Below, piece by piece: positions 17,902 to 26,366 of a DNA stretch of 64,000 nt (its first letter is position 1; every line of letters starts with the position of its first letter). The stretch comes from Pseudomonas orientalis (GTDB taxonomy: Bacteria > Pseudomonadota > Gammaproteobacteria > Pseudomonadales > Pseudomonadaceae). The stretch is taken from assembly GCF_001439815.1 (NCBI RefSeq), contig NZ_JYLM01000004.1:186001-250000 (forward strand). Direction: 5' to 3'. Made by a program: the position numbers and the translations under genes. The notes beneath the pieces were generated by a model, which was not told where the DNA came from, did not search any database, and saw only the letters and a list, made by a program, of their open reading frames with translations.

Positions 17902-20181
17902 ATGCTCAATACGCTGCGCAAGATCGTCCAGGAAGTTAACTCCGCCAAGGATCTCAAGGCGGCGTTGGGGATTATTGTGTTGCGCGTCAAGGAAGCCATG
18001 GGCAGCCAGGTCTGCTCGGTTTACCTGCTGGACCCCGAGACCAACCGTTTTGTGCTGATGGCCACGGAGGGCTTGAACAAGCGCTCCATCGGCAAGGTCA
18101 GCATGGCGCCCAATGAAGGTCTGGTGGGCCTGGTGGGGACGCGTGAAGAACCCCTGAACCTTGAAAACGCGGCCGATCACCCGCGTTATCGCTACTTTGC
18201 CGAAACCGGCGAAGAGCGCTACGCCTCGTTTCTCGGCGCGCCGATCATTCACCACCGCCGCGTCGTCGGCGTGCTGGTCATCCAACAGAAAGAACGCCGT
18301 CAGTTCGACGAAGGTGAAGAAGCCTTCCTGGTGACCATGAGCGCGCAGCTCGCCGGGGTGATCGCCCACGCCGAAGCCACCGGCTCGATTCGCGGCCTGG
18401 GGCGCCAGGGCAAGGGCATCCAGGAAGCCAAGTTCGTCGGCGTGCCGGGTTCACCGGGTGCCGCCGTCGGTACCGCCGTGGTCATGCTGCCGCCGGCCGA
18501 CCTCGACGTGGTGCCGGACAAGACCGTCCATGACATCGACGCTGAAATCAAACTGTTCAAGACCGCCCTGGAAGGCGTGCGCGCCGACATGCGCAACCTG
18601 TCGACCAAGCTGGCGACCCAGTTGCGCCCCGAAGAGCGTGCGCTGTTCGATGTCTACCAGATGATGCTGGACGACGCGTCCCTGGGTAACGAAGTCAAGA
18701 CCGTAATCAAGACCGGCCAGTGGGCCCAGGGCGCACTGCGCCAGGTGGTCACCGATCACGTCAACCGTTTCGAAATGATGGACGACGCCTACCTGCGCGA
18801 ACGTGCCTCGGATGTGCGTGACCTCGGTCGCCGTCTGCTCGCCTACCTGCAGGAAGACCGCACCACCAACCTGGTCTACCCCGACAACACCATCCTGATC
18901 AGCGAAGAACTGACCGCCACCATGCTTGGCGAAGTGCCTGAAGGCAAGCTGGTGGGCCTGGTCTCGGTATTGGGTTCGGGCAACTCCCACGTGGCGATCC
19001 TGGCCCGGGCCATGGGCATCCCGACGGTGATGGGCCTGGTGGACCTGCCGTATTCCAAAGTGGATGGTATCGACATGATCGTCGATGGCCATCGCGGCGA
19101 AGTCTTCACCAACCCCAGCGAATTGCTGCGCAAGCAATACGCCGAAGTGGTCGAGGAAGAGAAACAGCTCGCACTGGGCCTGGATTCATTGCGCGAACTG
19201 CCATGCGTGACCCTCGACGGCCACCGTGTGCCGCTGCTGGTCAATACCGGCCTGCTGGCCGATGTGGCCCGTGCGCAACAGCGCGGCGCGGAAGGGGTAG
19301 GGCTGTACCGCACCGAAGTGCCGTTCATGATCAACCAGCGTTTTCCGAGTGAGAAGGAGCAACTGGCGATTTATCGCGAGCAACTGCAGGCCTTCCACCC
19401 GTTGCCGGTGACCATGCGCAGCCTGGATATCGGCGGCGACAAGTCACTGTCGTATTTTCCGATCAAGGAAGACAACCCTTTCCTCGGCTGGCGCGGTATT
19501 CGCGTCACCCTCGACCATCCTGAAATTTTCCTGGTGCAGACCCGCGCCATGCTCAAGGCCAGCGAAGGGCTGAACAACCTGCGCATCCTGCTGCCGATGA
19601 TCTCCGGCACCCACGAGTTGGAAGAAGCCCTGCACCTGATCCACCGCGCCTGGGGCGAAGTGCGCGACGAAGGCGCCGACGTGCCGATGCCGCCGATTGG
19701 CGTGATGATCGAAATCCCGGCGGCGGTGTACCAGGCCAAGGAGCTGGCGCGGCAGGTGGACTTCCTGTCGGTGGGCTCCAACGACCTGACTCAGTACCTG
19801 TTGGCCGTGGACCGCAACAACCCGCGGGTCGCCGACCTTTACGACTACCTGCACCCGGCGGTGCTGCAAGCCTTGCAACACGTGGTGCGCGACGCCCATG
19901 CCGAAGGCAAGCCGGTGAGCATCTGCGGGGAAATGGCCGGCGACCCGGCGGCGGCGGTGCTGTTGATGGCGATGGGCTTTGACAGCCTGTCGATGAACGC
20001 CACCAACTTGCCGAAAGTGAAGTGGATGCTGCGCCAGGTCGAATTGAGCATGGCCAAGGATTTGCTGGCCGAGCTGATGACCATCGACAACCCGCAAGTT
20101 ATCCACAGCTCGCTGCAATTGGCGCTGAAGAATCTGGGGCTGACCCGGATGATCAATCCGGCTTCTGCCAAAACTCTCTAG
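17902..20181 (+). CDS. ptsP: Phosphoenolpyruvate-protein phosphotransferase of the nitrogen PTS
   Basis: 759 aa. An N-terminal GAF sensor domain (about residues 15-160) is followed by the enzyme I parts: the phospho-histidine domain with GSGNSHVAILARAMGIP and the PEP-binding barrel with GLYRTEVPFM, MRSLDIGGDK, IEIPAA and the terminal SICGEMAGDP. EI-Ntr phosphorylates NPr (PtsO) using PEP and signals nitrogen status. The start at 17902 is shared by the family. A REP hairpin lies just after the stop. Confidence 0.96.
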   Translation: MLNTLRKIVQEVNSAKDLKAALGIIVLRVKEAMGSQVCSVYLLDPETNRFVLMATEGLNKRSIGKVSMAPNEGLVGLVGTREEPLNLENAADHPRYRYFAETGEERYASFLGAPIIHHRRVVGVLVIQQKERRQFDEGEEAFLVTMSAQLAGVIAHAEATGSIRGLGRQGKGIQEAKFVGVPGSPGAAVGTAVVMLPPADLDVVPDKTVHDIDAEIKLFKTALEGVRADMRNLSTKLATQLRPEERALFDVYQMMLDDASLGNEVKTVIKTGQWAQGALRQVVTDHVNRFEMMDDAYLRERASDVRDLGRRLLAYLQEDRTTNLVYPDNTILISEELTATMLGEVPEGKLVGLVSVLGSGNSHVAILARAMGIPTVMGLVDLPYSKVDGIDMIVDGHRGEVFTNPSELLRKQYAEVVEEEKQLALGLDSLRELPCVTLDGHRVPLLVNTGLLADVARAQQRGAEGVGLYRTEVPFMINQRFPSEKEQLAIYREQLQAFHPLPVTMRSLDIGGDKSLSYFPIKEDNPFLGWRGIRVTLDHPEIFLVQTRAMLKASEGLNNLRILLPMISGTHELEEALHLIHRAWGEVRDEGADVPMPPIGVMIEIPAAVYQAKELARQVDFLSVGSNDLTQYLLAVDRNNPRVADLYDYLHPAVLQALQHVVRDAHAEGKPVSICGEMAGDPAAAVLLMAMGFDSLSMNATNLPKVKWMLRQVELSMAKDLLAELMTIDNPQVIHSSLQLALKNLGLTRMINPASAKTL

Positions 20182-20197
20182 AGACATGCGCTGATCA

Positions 20198-20233
20198 AAA
20201 ATGTGGGAGGGGGCAAGCCCCCTCCCACATTTG
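20198..20233. repeat. REP hairpin, compact form
   Basis: AAATGTGGGAGGGGG, CAAG, then CCCCCTCCCACATTT: a near-perfect 15-bp hairpin of two REP arms 17 bases after the ptsP stop, between convergent ptsP and the NRDE gene. It probably also stops transcription. Confidence 0.85.
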
Positions 20234-20246
20234 ATTTTCGGTGTGT

Positions 20247-20993
20247 TCAAAAATTGAGTTCGACCTCGCCCAACCGTCCACCTTGCGGCCCGAAACTGCG
20301 CTCCACCATCCGCCGCGTGCCATCGGCATTCACAATCAGCGCCGTGCTCGCCCGCGTTCCGTAACTGGGGCTGGCGATAAACACACTCGACAACAGGCTC
20401 TCTGTCGCCAGGCCGACGCCGGTATCCGGCAGCTCAGCGAACGGCGCGGTTTGCGGATCGCTCAAAATCTCCAGCAACGCCTGCGGTTGCGGATCATCGA
20501 GGATTTCTGCGAGGGCCGCCCTGGCCTTGAGCAACTTCGGCCAGGGCGTATCCAGTCCTGCATTGGATAATCCATAAACGCCTGCCTTCAACCGCGTCGG
20601 CGTGGTCTCGTTGGCGTTGTAATGCCACAACTCGTCCGGGGTTCCCGCCAGCAGGTTGAACCCGGCATATTCAATCGAACGTCCGTTGACTTCCGCCAGA
20701 TAATCGTCAATCGGCAGCGAACCACTGAGAAAGCGTGCCACCAGCTCGCCACGGGATTTACGCGACGGTGGCTGGTGCGGGTCGCGAATATTGGTCAGCG
20801 CGGCAAAGCGCCCATCGGTATTGACCCCCAGCCAGGTGCCGCCCGCTTCCTGGTCGCGGCCGGCATAGACCTGGGGCGCATCCGGCCATTGCGCCAGCGG
20901 CAGGCTGGGCCGGGCGTAGAACTCATCGCGGTTGGCCGCGACGATCAGCGGTTGGGCATGGCCCGGCCGCCAGGCAAAGACAATCAGGCACAT
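20247..20993 (-). CDS. NRDE family protein (TANGO2-like)
   Basis: A 248-aa protein beginning MCLIVFAWRPG with Cys2 as expected for this Ntn-like fold, followed by the namesake NRDEFYARP. TWLGVNTDGRFAALTN and YGLSNAGLDTPWPKL are further family marks. Bacterial members have no agreed function; the animal relative TANGO2 is linked to haem or lipid handling. It is divergent from lgt with about 215 bp between them. Confidence 0.88.
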   Translation of the reverse strand: MCLIVFAWRPGHAQPLIVAANRDEFYARPSLPLAQWPDAPQVYAGRDQEAGGTWLGVNTDGRFAALTNIRDPHQPPSRKSRGELVARFLSGSLPIDDYLAEVNGRSIEYAGFNLLAGTPDELWHYNANETTPTRLKAGVYGLSNAGLDTPWPKLLKARAALAEILDDPQPQALLEILSDPQTAPFAELPDTGVGLATESLLSSVFIASPSYGTRASTALIVNADGTRRMVERSFGPQGGRLGEVELNF

Positions 20994-21209
20994 CGGGCGA
21001 TCCCTTGTGTGTTTTTCCTCACTCTACCCACACAACCGCGGGCGTTCCATCGCAACGAAGTTGGGCCGCGCACCTTCCATCCGTTAACATGCCGGGCTGT
21101 TTGGTGTGTGTGTGAACTTCTTAATTTGATCTCGCCGCTGTAACGCAGGCTTAATCGCGCATCGGCATGGTCCGGTGCGTCATGACTAAATGTTTAATGA
21201 GGAGTCGCA

Positions 21210-22022
21210 ATGCTGCCTTACCCGCAGATCGACCCGGTGGCCCTGGCCATCGGTCCGCTGAAAATCCACTGGTACGGGTTGATGTACCTGATCGGCATCG
21301 GCGGTGCCTGGCTGCTGGCTTCCCGGCGCCTGAACCGTTTCGACCCGACCTGGACCAAGGAGAAACTCTCCGACATGGTGTTCTGGATGTCGATGGGGGT
21401 GATCGTCGGCGGGCGCCTGGGGTATGTGCTGTTTTACGATCTGTCGGCGTATATCGCCAATCCGACGCTGATCTTCGAAGTGTGGAAAGGCGGCATGGCG
21501 TTCCATGGCGGCTTTGTCGGCGTGATGATCGCCGCCTGGTGGTTCGGCCGGCGTAACGGCAAGTCGTTCTTCCAGTTGATGGACTTCGTCGCACCCTTCG
21601 TGCCCATCGGCCTGGGCGCCGGGCGCATCGGTAACTTCATCAATGCCGAGCTGTGGGGCAAGCCCACCGACGTGCCGTGGGCCATGGTGTTCCCGCCGTT
21701 CAGCGACCCGGCGCAATTGCCGCGCCATCCGTCGCAGCTGTATCAATTCGCCCTGGAAGGTGTGGCATTGTTCCTCATCCTCTACCTCTTTTCGCGCAAA
21801 CCACGCCCAACCATGGCGGTGTCCGGGATGTTCGCGCTGTTCTACGGGATCTTCCGCTTCATCGTCGAGTTCGTGCGGGTGCCGGATGCGCAGTTGGGCT
21901 ACCTGGCTTGGGGCTGGCTGACCATGGGCCAGGTCCTCAGCATTCCGATGATCCTGGCGGGCCTGGGCCTGTTGTGGTGGGCGTACAACCGTCCGCAACC
22001 GCTGAAGAACGCCGCGCTTTAA
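21210..22022 (+). CDS. lgt: Prolipoprotein diacylglyceryl transferase
   Basis: A 270-aa inner-membrane enzyme with seven hydrophobic helices. It transfers diacylglycerol from phosphatidylglycerol to the lipobox cysteine of prolipoproteins. The Lgt signature [15 protein letters not shown] is complete, and [12 protein letters not shown] carries the essential His. GAGGAGTCGCA lies just before the ATG. It is followed 51 bp later by thyA, the common gammaproteobacterial lgt-thyA pair. Confidence 0.97.
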   Translation: MLPYPQIDPVALAIGPLKIHWYGLMYLIGIGGAWLLASRRLNRFDPTWTKEKLSDMVFWMSMGVIVGGRLGYVLFYDLSAYIANPTLIFEVWKGGMAFHGGFVGVMIAAWWFGRRNGKSFFQLMDFVAPFVPIGLGAGRIGNFINAELWGKPTDVPWAMVFPPFSDPAQLPRHPSQLYQFALEGVALFLILYLFSRKPRPTMAVSGMFALFYGIFRFIVEFVRVPDAQLGYLAWGWLTMGQVLSIPMILAGLGLLWWAYNRPQPLKNAAL

Positions 22023-22073
22023 ATTCGAATGCCGGGACCAGGAGGTCCTGGCTTCAACGCTACGGGTAATCAC

Positions 22074-22673
22074 ATGAAGCAATACCTCGAACTCCTGCAC
22101 GACGTCGTGACCAATGGCCTGACCAAGGGCGATCGTACCGGCACCGGTACCAAAGCCGTGTTCGCCCGCCAGTATCGGCACAACCTGGCCGACGGCTTCC
22201 CGCTGCTGACCACCAAGAAGCTGCACTTCAAAAGCATCGCCAACGAGCTGATCTGGATGTTGAGCGGCAACACCAACATCAAGTGGCTCAATGACAACGG
22301 CGTGCGCATCTGGGACGAATGGGCCACCGAAGAAGGCGACCTGGGCCCGGTGTACGGCGAACAGTGGACCGCCTGGCCGACCAAGGACGGCGGCACGATC
22401 AACCAGATCGACTACATGGTGCACACGCTAAAGACCAACCCCAACAGCCGCCGCATCCTGTTTCACGGCTGGAACGTCGAATACCTGCCGGACGAAACCA
22501 AAACTCCCCAGGAAAACGCGCGTAACGGCAAGCAAGCGCTGCCGCCGTGCCACCTGCTGTACCAGGCGTTCGTGCACGACGGCCATCTGTCGATGCAGTT
22601 GTACATCCGCAGCTCCGATGTATTCCTTTTATCTGACGTGGGAAAAAGCGCACAGTACACGCTCCTCGCCTAA
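22074..22673 (+). pseudogene. thyA: Host thymidylate synthase, truncated by island insertion
   Basis: The first 185 codons encode a normal ThyA ([12 protein letters not shown], with the catalytic Cys in LPPCHLLYQ). After YIRSSDVFL the sequence leaves homology at about 22,629 and reads 13-14 foreign residues to a stop at 22673. The missing part (about 90 residues, normally LGLPxNTA to the C-terminus) holds folate- and dimer-contact elements, so the product cannot be active. The remaining 3' part is not found anywhere else in the window and should lie beyond the right edge, at the other end of the island. Confidence 0.93.
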
Positions 22674-22707
22674 AAAAATTTGTATTTCGTGCTACTTCAT
22701 CTTGACC

Positions 22708-22735
22708 TTGACAAGCTGCACATTCTGCATAGGAT
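22708..22735 (+). promoter_or_regulatory. Sigma-70-type promoter of the recombinase-thyA operon
   Basis: TTGACA at 22708-22713 and TAGGAT at 22730-22735 with a 16-base spacer, just inside the island. The first recombinase gene starts 26 bases after the -10 box, with AGGGG at 22751 as ribosome site. The island therefore appears to bring its own promoter, though read-through from lgt-thyA is also possible. Confidence 0.6.
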
Positions 22736-22761
22736 GGGCGGCCTTCAAAAAGGGGTAGTCG

Positions 22762-23994
22762 GTGAAGGTTGTAGTCGAAGAGAAGCAGTTGCTCGACCTA
22801 GGTGGGTCGATGCTCAACGAGGATGGGCCCACAGTGGCAGACCAGGTGTCTGTGACGGCGGTGGGGCTGTTCGATTCAGAAGAGAGGCTCGTACCGCTTG
22901 TAAGCGAGTACCTGACCTTCGCAGTTCGCAGCGCCAACCTGGCGGCCCTGTCAGCCGAGACATATGGGCGTAACATTGGTTATTTGCTCGAACACCTGAA
23001 AGGCACGCCAACTTTCAAAAGCTCGTCTTATGACGAAATCCTTCTTGCCGTAACTAAACACGGTATCCAACGGTACTTTACCCACCTGCGTGAAGTGCAT
23101 GATTTGAGTTCGACTACAATCCGTAACAGGGATGCTTGTTATATGGCTCTGTTCAATGACTTCCTGTGCGTTGGCGGAAGGCACAAAGGCCCAGCACGTG
23201 AGGACAATCCTTATGCTGGTGGTTTTCTTTCTCCTGCTCCAAAGAAGGATTTGGTTTATCCCTGTTCATTGCAGGAACTCAAAGCGCTTATTGAATCTGC
23301 GAGCAGCGAGAGGGAGCGATGCCTGATCCAAGCTATCTTTGATGTGGGTTTGCGTCGAAGTGAAGTTGGCAGGGTTACCTTGGGCGCTGTGAATAAAGCT
23401 TTGGGGTTTGCTCAAGCTAACTTTGTTCCGGATGATGACCTTGATTGGGTGCATCCTGATTACTGCCCTCTTTACATTGATGGTAGTAAAGGACGTGGGA
23501 ATGAGTTCAAGCCACGATACTCAATCGTTAGTCGAGCTGTGCTTGAACGCATCAAGCGTTATCACGCGTCTCCCCTATATAAGAAGCACGCTCGTCGTTA
23601 TGAAATTGCTGATGTAACGCCGTGCTTCTTCAATTCTGAGGGACAGCCCTTTAATCCAGATGCCGTTAGCAAACTACTTGAGCGGCTCTCTAAACGCGCC
23701 GTCAGGAGTAAGCGGGTTGAACGCATGATTTCGCCCCATAAGCTTCGTCATGGTCACGCATATGCGATTTTGACTAGCCCTGACTTCGGTGATGACTATC
23801 TCAACAAACTCCTGATGGCTCAGAAGTCGCTCGGCCACTCAGACACATCCACGACAGGAACCTATACCAAGTTGCCACAGGAAATCTTCCACTTGGTTTG
23901 CCCGAACACTGGAGAGGTTGCGACCAAAGCAAAAAGCATGGCGGATCTTGCTGCTCAGACGACGCTGAAAATCAGGTTGGGAGATAAGAAATGA
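22762..23994 (+). CDS. Tyrosine recombinase A of a three-recombinase module
   Basis: 410 aa from a GTG start with a good ribosome site. The N-terminal part (about 60-150) is a SAM-like core-binding domain. The catalytic domain shows Arg I in DVGLRRSEV, the HXXR box in SPHKLRHGHA, GHSDTSTTG, and the nucleophile Tyr in TGTYTKL. It is similar in organisation to TnpA of Tn554-type elements. Its stop overlaps the next start (ATGA). It probably acts with the next two proteins in excision and integration at the thyA target. Confidence 0.85.
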   Translation: MKVVVEEKQLLDLGGSMLNEDGPTVADQVSVTAVGLFDSEERLVPLVSEYLTFAVRSANLAALSAETYGRNIGYLLEHLKGTPTFKSSSYDEILLAVTKHGIQRYFTHLREVHDLSSTTIRNRDACYMALFNDFLCVGGRHKGPAREDNPYAGGFLSPAPKKDLVYPCSLQELKALIESASSERERCLIQAIFDVGLRRSEVGRVTLGAVNKALGFAQANFVPDDDLDWVHPDYCPLYIDGSKGRGNEFKPRYSIVSRAVLERIKRYHASPLYKKHARRYEIADVTPCFFNSEGQPFNPDAVSKLLERLSKRAVRSKRVERMISPHKLRHGHAYAILTSPDFGDDYLNKLLMAQKSLGHSDTSTTGTYTKLPQEIFHLVCPNTGEVATKAKSMADLAAQTTLKIRLGDKK

Positions 23995-26366
23995 ATATTT
24001 CAGAACGTGCAGTCGAGAGTGGCAAGATTTTCAGGTGGCTGAAGGAGCTGGAAGAAAATCCACTCCAATACTACCAAGTCGAGCTCAGCGATAACTCCAG
24101 TGGTACTTATGCTCCGCTGATGCTCAGCGAGTCGTACGTTGCAGGCAAGGATCTCGACCCATCAGTCAAGATGTTTGAGCTTGCAGAGCAAAAGCTCATC
24201 CTGAATATGCTTATTGATGGCGTTATACATCAGGGAGAAACTGCTGCAGGTTGTAATTGGCGTTTGAAGCTTTTGGGCTGGTATAAGTCGCTATCTCAGG
24301 AAGAGAAGCTCGCGCTTCCGATTTTTGGCAACAAGCTAAAGCTCTCCAAATCAGTAGTGCCGGCTTTTGTAAAGGAAGCGATTAAATCCGGCTATAGCCG
24401 ATACGAAAGCGTTCGTCTTGCCTACGATGACATCAATGCCGATCTTCAGTCTCTTGGAACCGCCTCTGCGAGCTATATGACCGTCAAGGAGCGGATTGAA
24501 TCCAAGGGGGAGTTTGTGCCGCAGGAGAATGCTCTTGTGGATTTCAAACGACTACAGATGCTTGATTTTGCTGCCCTGGACGGTCTCGAAAAATCATCTG
24601 AAGATAGGCCATTCAACGACTTGAAACATGCGTTTGCGACCGCTTCGCTGGGTACTACCAGCGACTCTGGAGCGAGCAATTATCATGAGGGGTTCAAATG
24701 GCTCACGAGGCTCCTCACTGGGCAAGGCTTCAGTGGCATGGAGCCGCTGACTGAGTTTCTCGATCCGTTCAGCCTCCCGTTGTTCCGTTCGTATCTCGAG
24801 CGCCATATTGTTGAGGGCACCCTTTCTCCGATTACCGCGACTACCTTGGTGAGTGCCGTCCGTAGCACCTTGACGACCATCAAAAATATCAAGGGTTACG
24901 CGGGATCAGATTTCATCAACTGTCAGGGGTTTGATGCTGATCGTGTCACTGATGCGTACCGCCCATACTCGAGCGCTGAGCGTGTTCGAATCTCTACGAG
25001 CGTGAACGAGGATATCGAGCACTACAACACCCTTGCGCAGCCCTACCAGCGAAGCGGTATTGGTGAAGATCCCATTGATGCGAAAGGCAGCTTAAGGCCA
25101 GGCTGCAATACCCTTGAAAATGCGCGCTGGATTTTCGAGAACAAGCTTGGTTGCGTGCATGTTGGCTATGATCAGAAGGACAGTGAAGATCCCCATGTAA
25201 GGGCCTTTCTAAGTATCGTGAGCCGTTCAGGCATGGGGCTACGTGAGATTGTAGAGCGTTGGGGCGTTCACTATCTGGTCGACGCTCAGGTGATTACGCC
25301 TTATGCGATCAAGCTGGCTCAAGTCACCGGACTGAACGCTGATTCGATCAAACTGCTTGATGTGGATGACTATGAGCCTAAGCATCCACTCACTGGGCGT
25401 CCTTGCCTCCGGTACTGGAAAGAGCGTTCTGACGGTGAAAAGCTGATGCATCTCGATATTTTCGAAGCTGACATCACTTGGCTCACCACGTCTCAATCGT
25501 ATGCTGTCGCTCAGATTTTTGAGGACATCAAGGCACTGACAGCCAAAATCCGCGTATCTGCACCCCAAGTTATGCGAGATAAGCTATTCATTTGGCAATC
25601 CAGTGCTCGGAAAAGCTTCATGGAAATCAAGTCCTTCGCCACTGGGAAGGACGGCGCACTAGGGGTTGCCTTTGCTGCTTACGGTAAGCGTAAAGGCTTC
25701 GTGGACAGCAATGGCCAGCCCTTGAACCTCACTCCTGCCAGGTTGCGCCCCAGCTTCATCAGCGAGCTTGTGGAGCGTGACGTCCCCGTCCGTGAGATTC
25801 AGTTGATTCTTGGCCACAAGCATATTGAAACCACACTGGCCTACCTAGATCGTATGGACTTCAACTACATCGCACGCTCCAAGCTGGATGTGGCTCTCAG
25901 GGAGCTTCATGAGTCAGCAGCCGAGTTGGCTGATAGTCTCTCGAGCAGCAAGGCTGAAGCCAACCTCATTGATGTCGTTAATCTCGATGGGCCACAGGTT
26001 GTTTTCAAAACTCCTCTAGCGAGCTGCCGTAACATTTTCAACCCACCTGAGTTCATCAAGAAGCTGAGCTCCTACGTGCCCGGCAGCCCTTGTGCGTTGT
26101 ACAACATGTGCCTGGGATGCGAGAACGTTTTGCTCACTGCGTCGAACCTGCCAGAGCTGTTCGCGATGGAGCGGGACTACCTCACGCTCAATGAGATTTC
26201 TCGCATCATGGATACCCCGTATGGACGCGTAGTACGCGAAAACCTAGCGTTGCTGGATGGCATCCTGCACTCAAAATCTGATTTCACGCCTGAAGAGTTA
26301 GCCGAGGGCCGTCGTCTTTCGGAGTTCGTTGACACGACTGTGCTGGTGGACGGGGTGGCGATGTGA
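23991..26366 (+). CDS. Tyrosine recombinase B of a three-recombinase module (large)
   Basis: A 791-aa protein, about twice the normal integrase length. The first 350 residues have no motif I can name. The C-terminal catalytic part shows LTPARLRPSFISEL (an HXXR-like box in which His is replaced), LILGHKHIETTLAYLD with the probable nucleophile Tyr, and an earlier weak Arg region. A Cys cluster near the end (SCRNIFN, SPCALYNMCLGCENV) could bind zinc. Large second recombinases with such tails occur in Tn554-like TnpB proteins. It is translationally coupled on both sides (ATGA with A, GTGA with C). Confidence 0.78.
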   Translation: MNISERAVESGKIFRWLKELEENPLQYYQVELSDNSSGTYAPLMLSESYVAGKDLDPSVKMFELAEQKLILNMLIDGVIHQGETAAGCNWRLKLLGWYKSLSQEEKLALPIFGNKLKLSKSVVPAFVKEAIKSGYSRYESVRLAYDDINADLQSLGTASASYMTVKERIESKGEFVPQENALVDFKRLQMLDFAALDGLEKSSEDRPFNDLKHAFATASLGTTSDSGASNYHEGFKWLTRLLTGQGFSGMEPLTEFLDPFSLPLFRSYLERHIVEGTLSPITATTLVSAVRSTLTTIKNIKGYAGSDFINCQGFDADRVTDAYRPYSSAERVRISTSVNEDIEHYNTLAQPYQRSGIGEDPIDAKGSLRPGCNTLENARWIFENKLGCVHVGYDQKDSEDPHVRAFLSIVSRSGMGLREIVERWGVHYLVDAQVITPYAIKLAQVTGLNADSIKLLDVDDYEPKHPLTGRPCLRYWKERSDGEKLMHLDIFEADITWLTTSQSYAVAQIFEDIKALTAKIRVSAPQVMRDKLFIWQSSARKSFMEIKSFATGKDGALGVAFAAYGKRKGFVDSNGQPLNLTPARLRPSFISELVERDVPVREIQLILGHKHIETTLAYLDRMDFNYIARSKLDVALRELHESAAELADSLSSSKAEANLIDVVNLDGPQVVFKTPLASCRNIFNPPEFIKKLSSYVPGSPCALYNMCLGCENVLLTASNLPELFAMERDYLTLNEISRIMDTPYGRVVRENLALLDGILHSKSDFTPEELAEGRRLSEFVDTTVLVDGVAM

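Noticed and set aside
22629..22700. tRNA or other standard attachment site at the island edge
   Set aside because: No tRNA-like sequence is present; the boundary lies in the thyA coding sequence.
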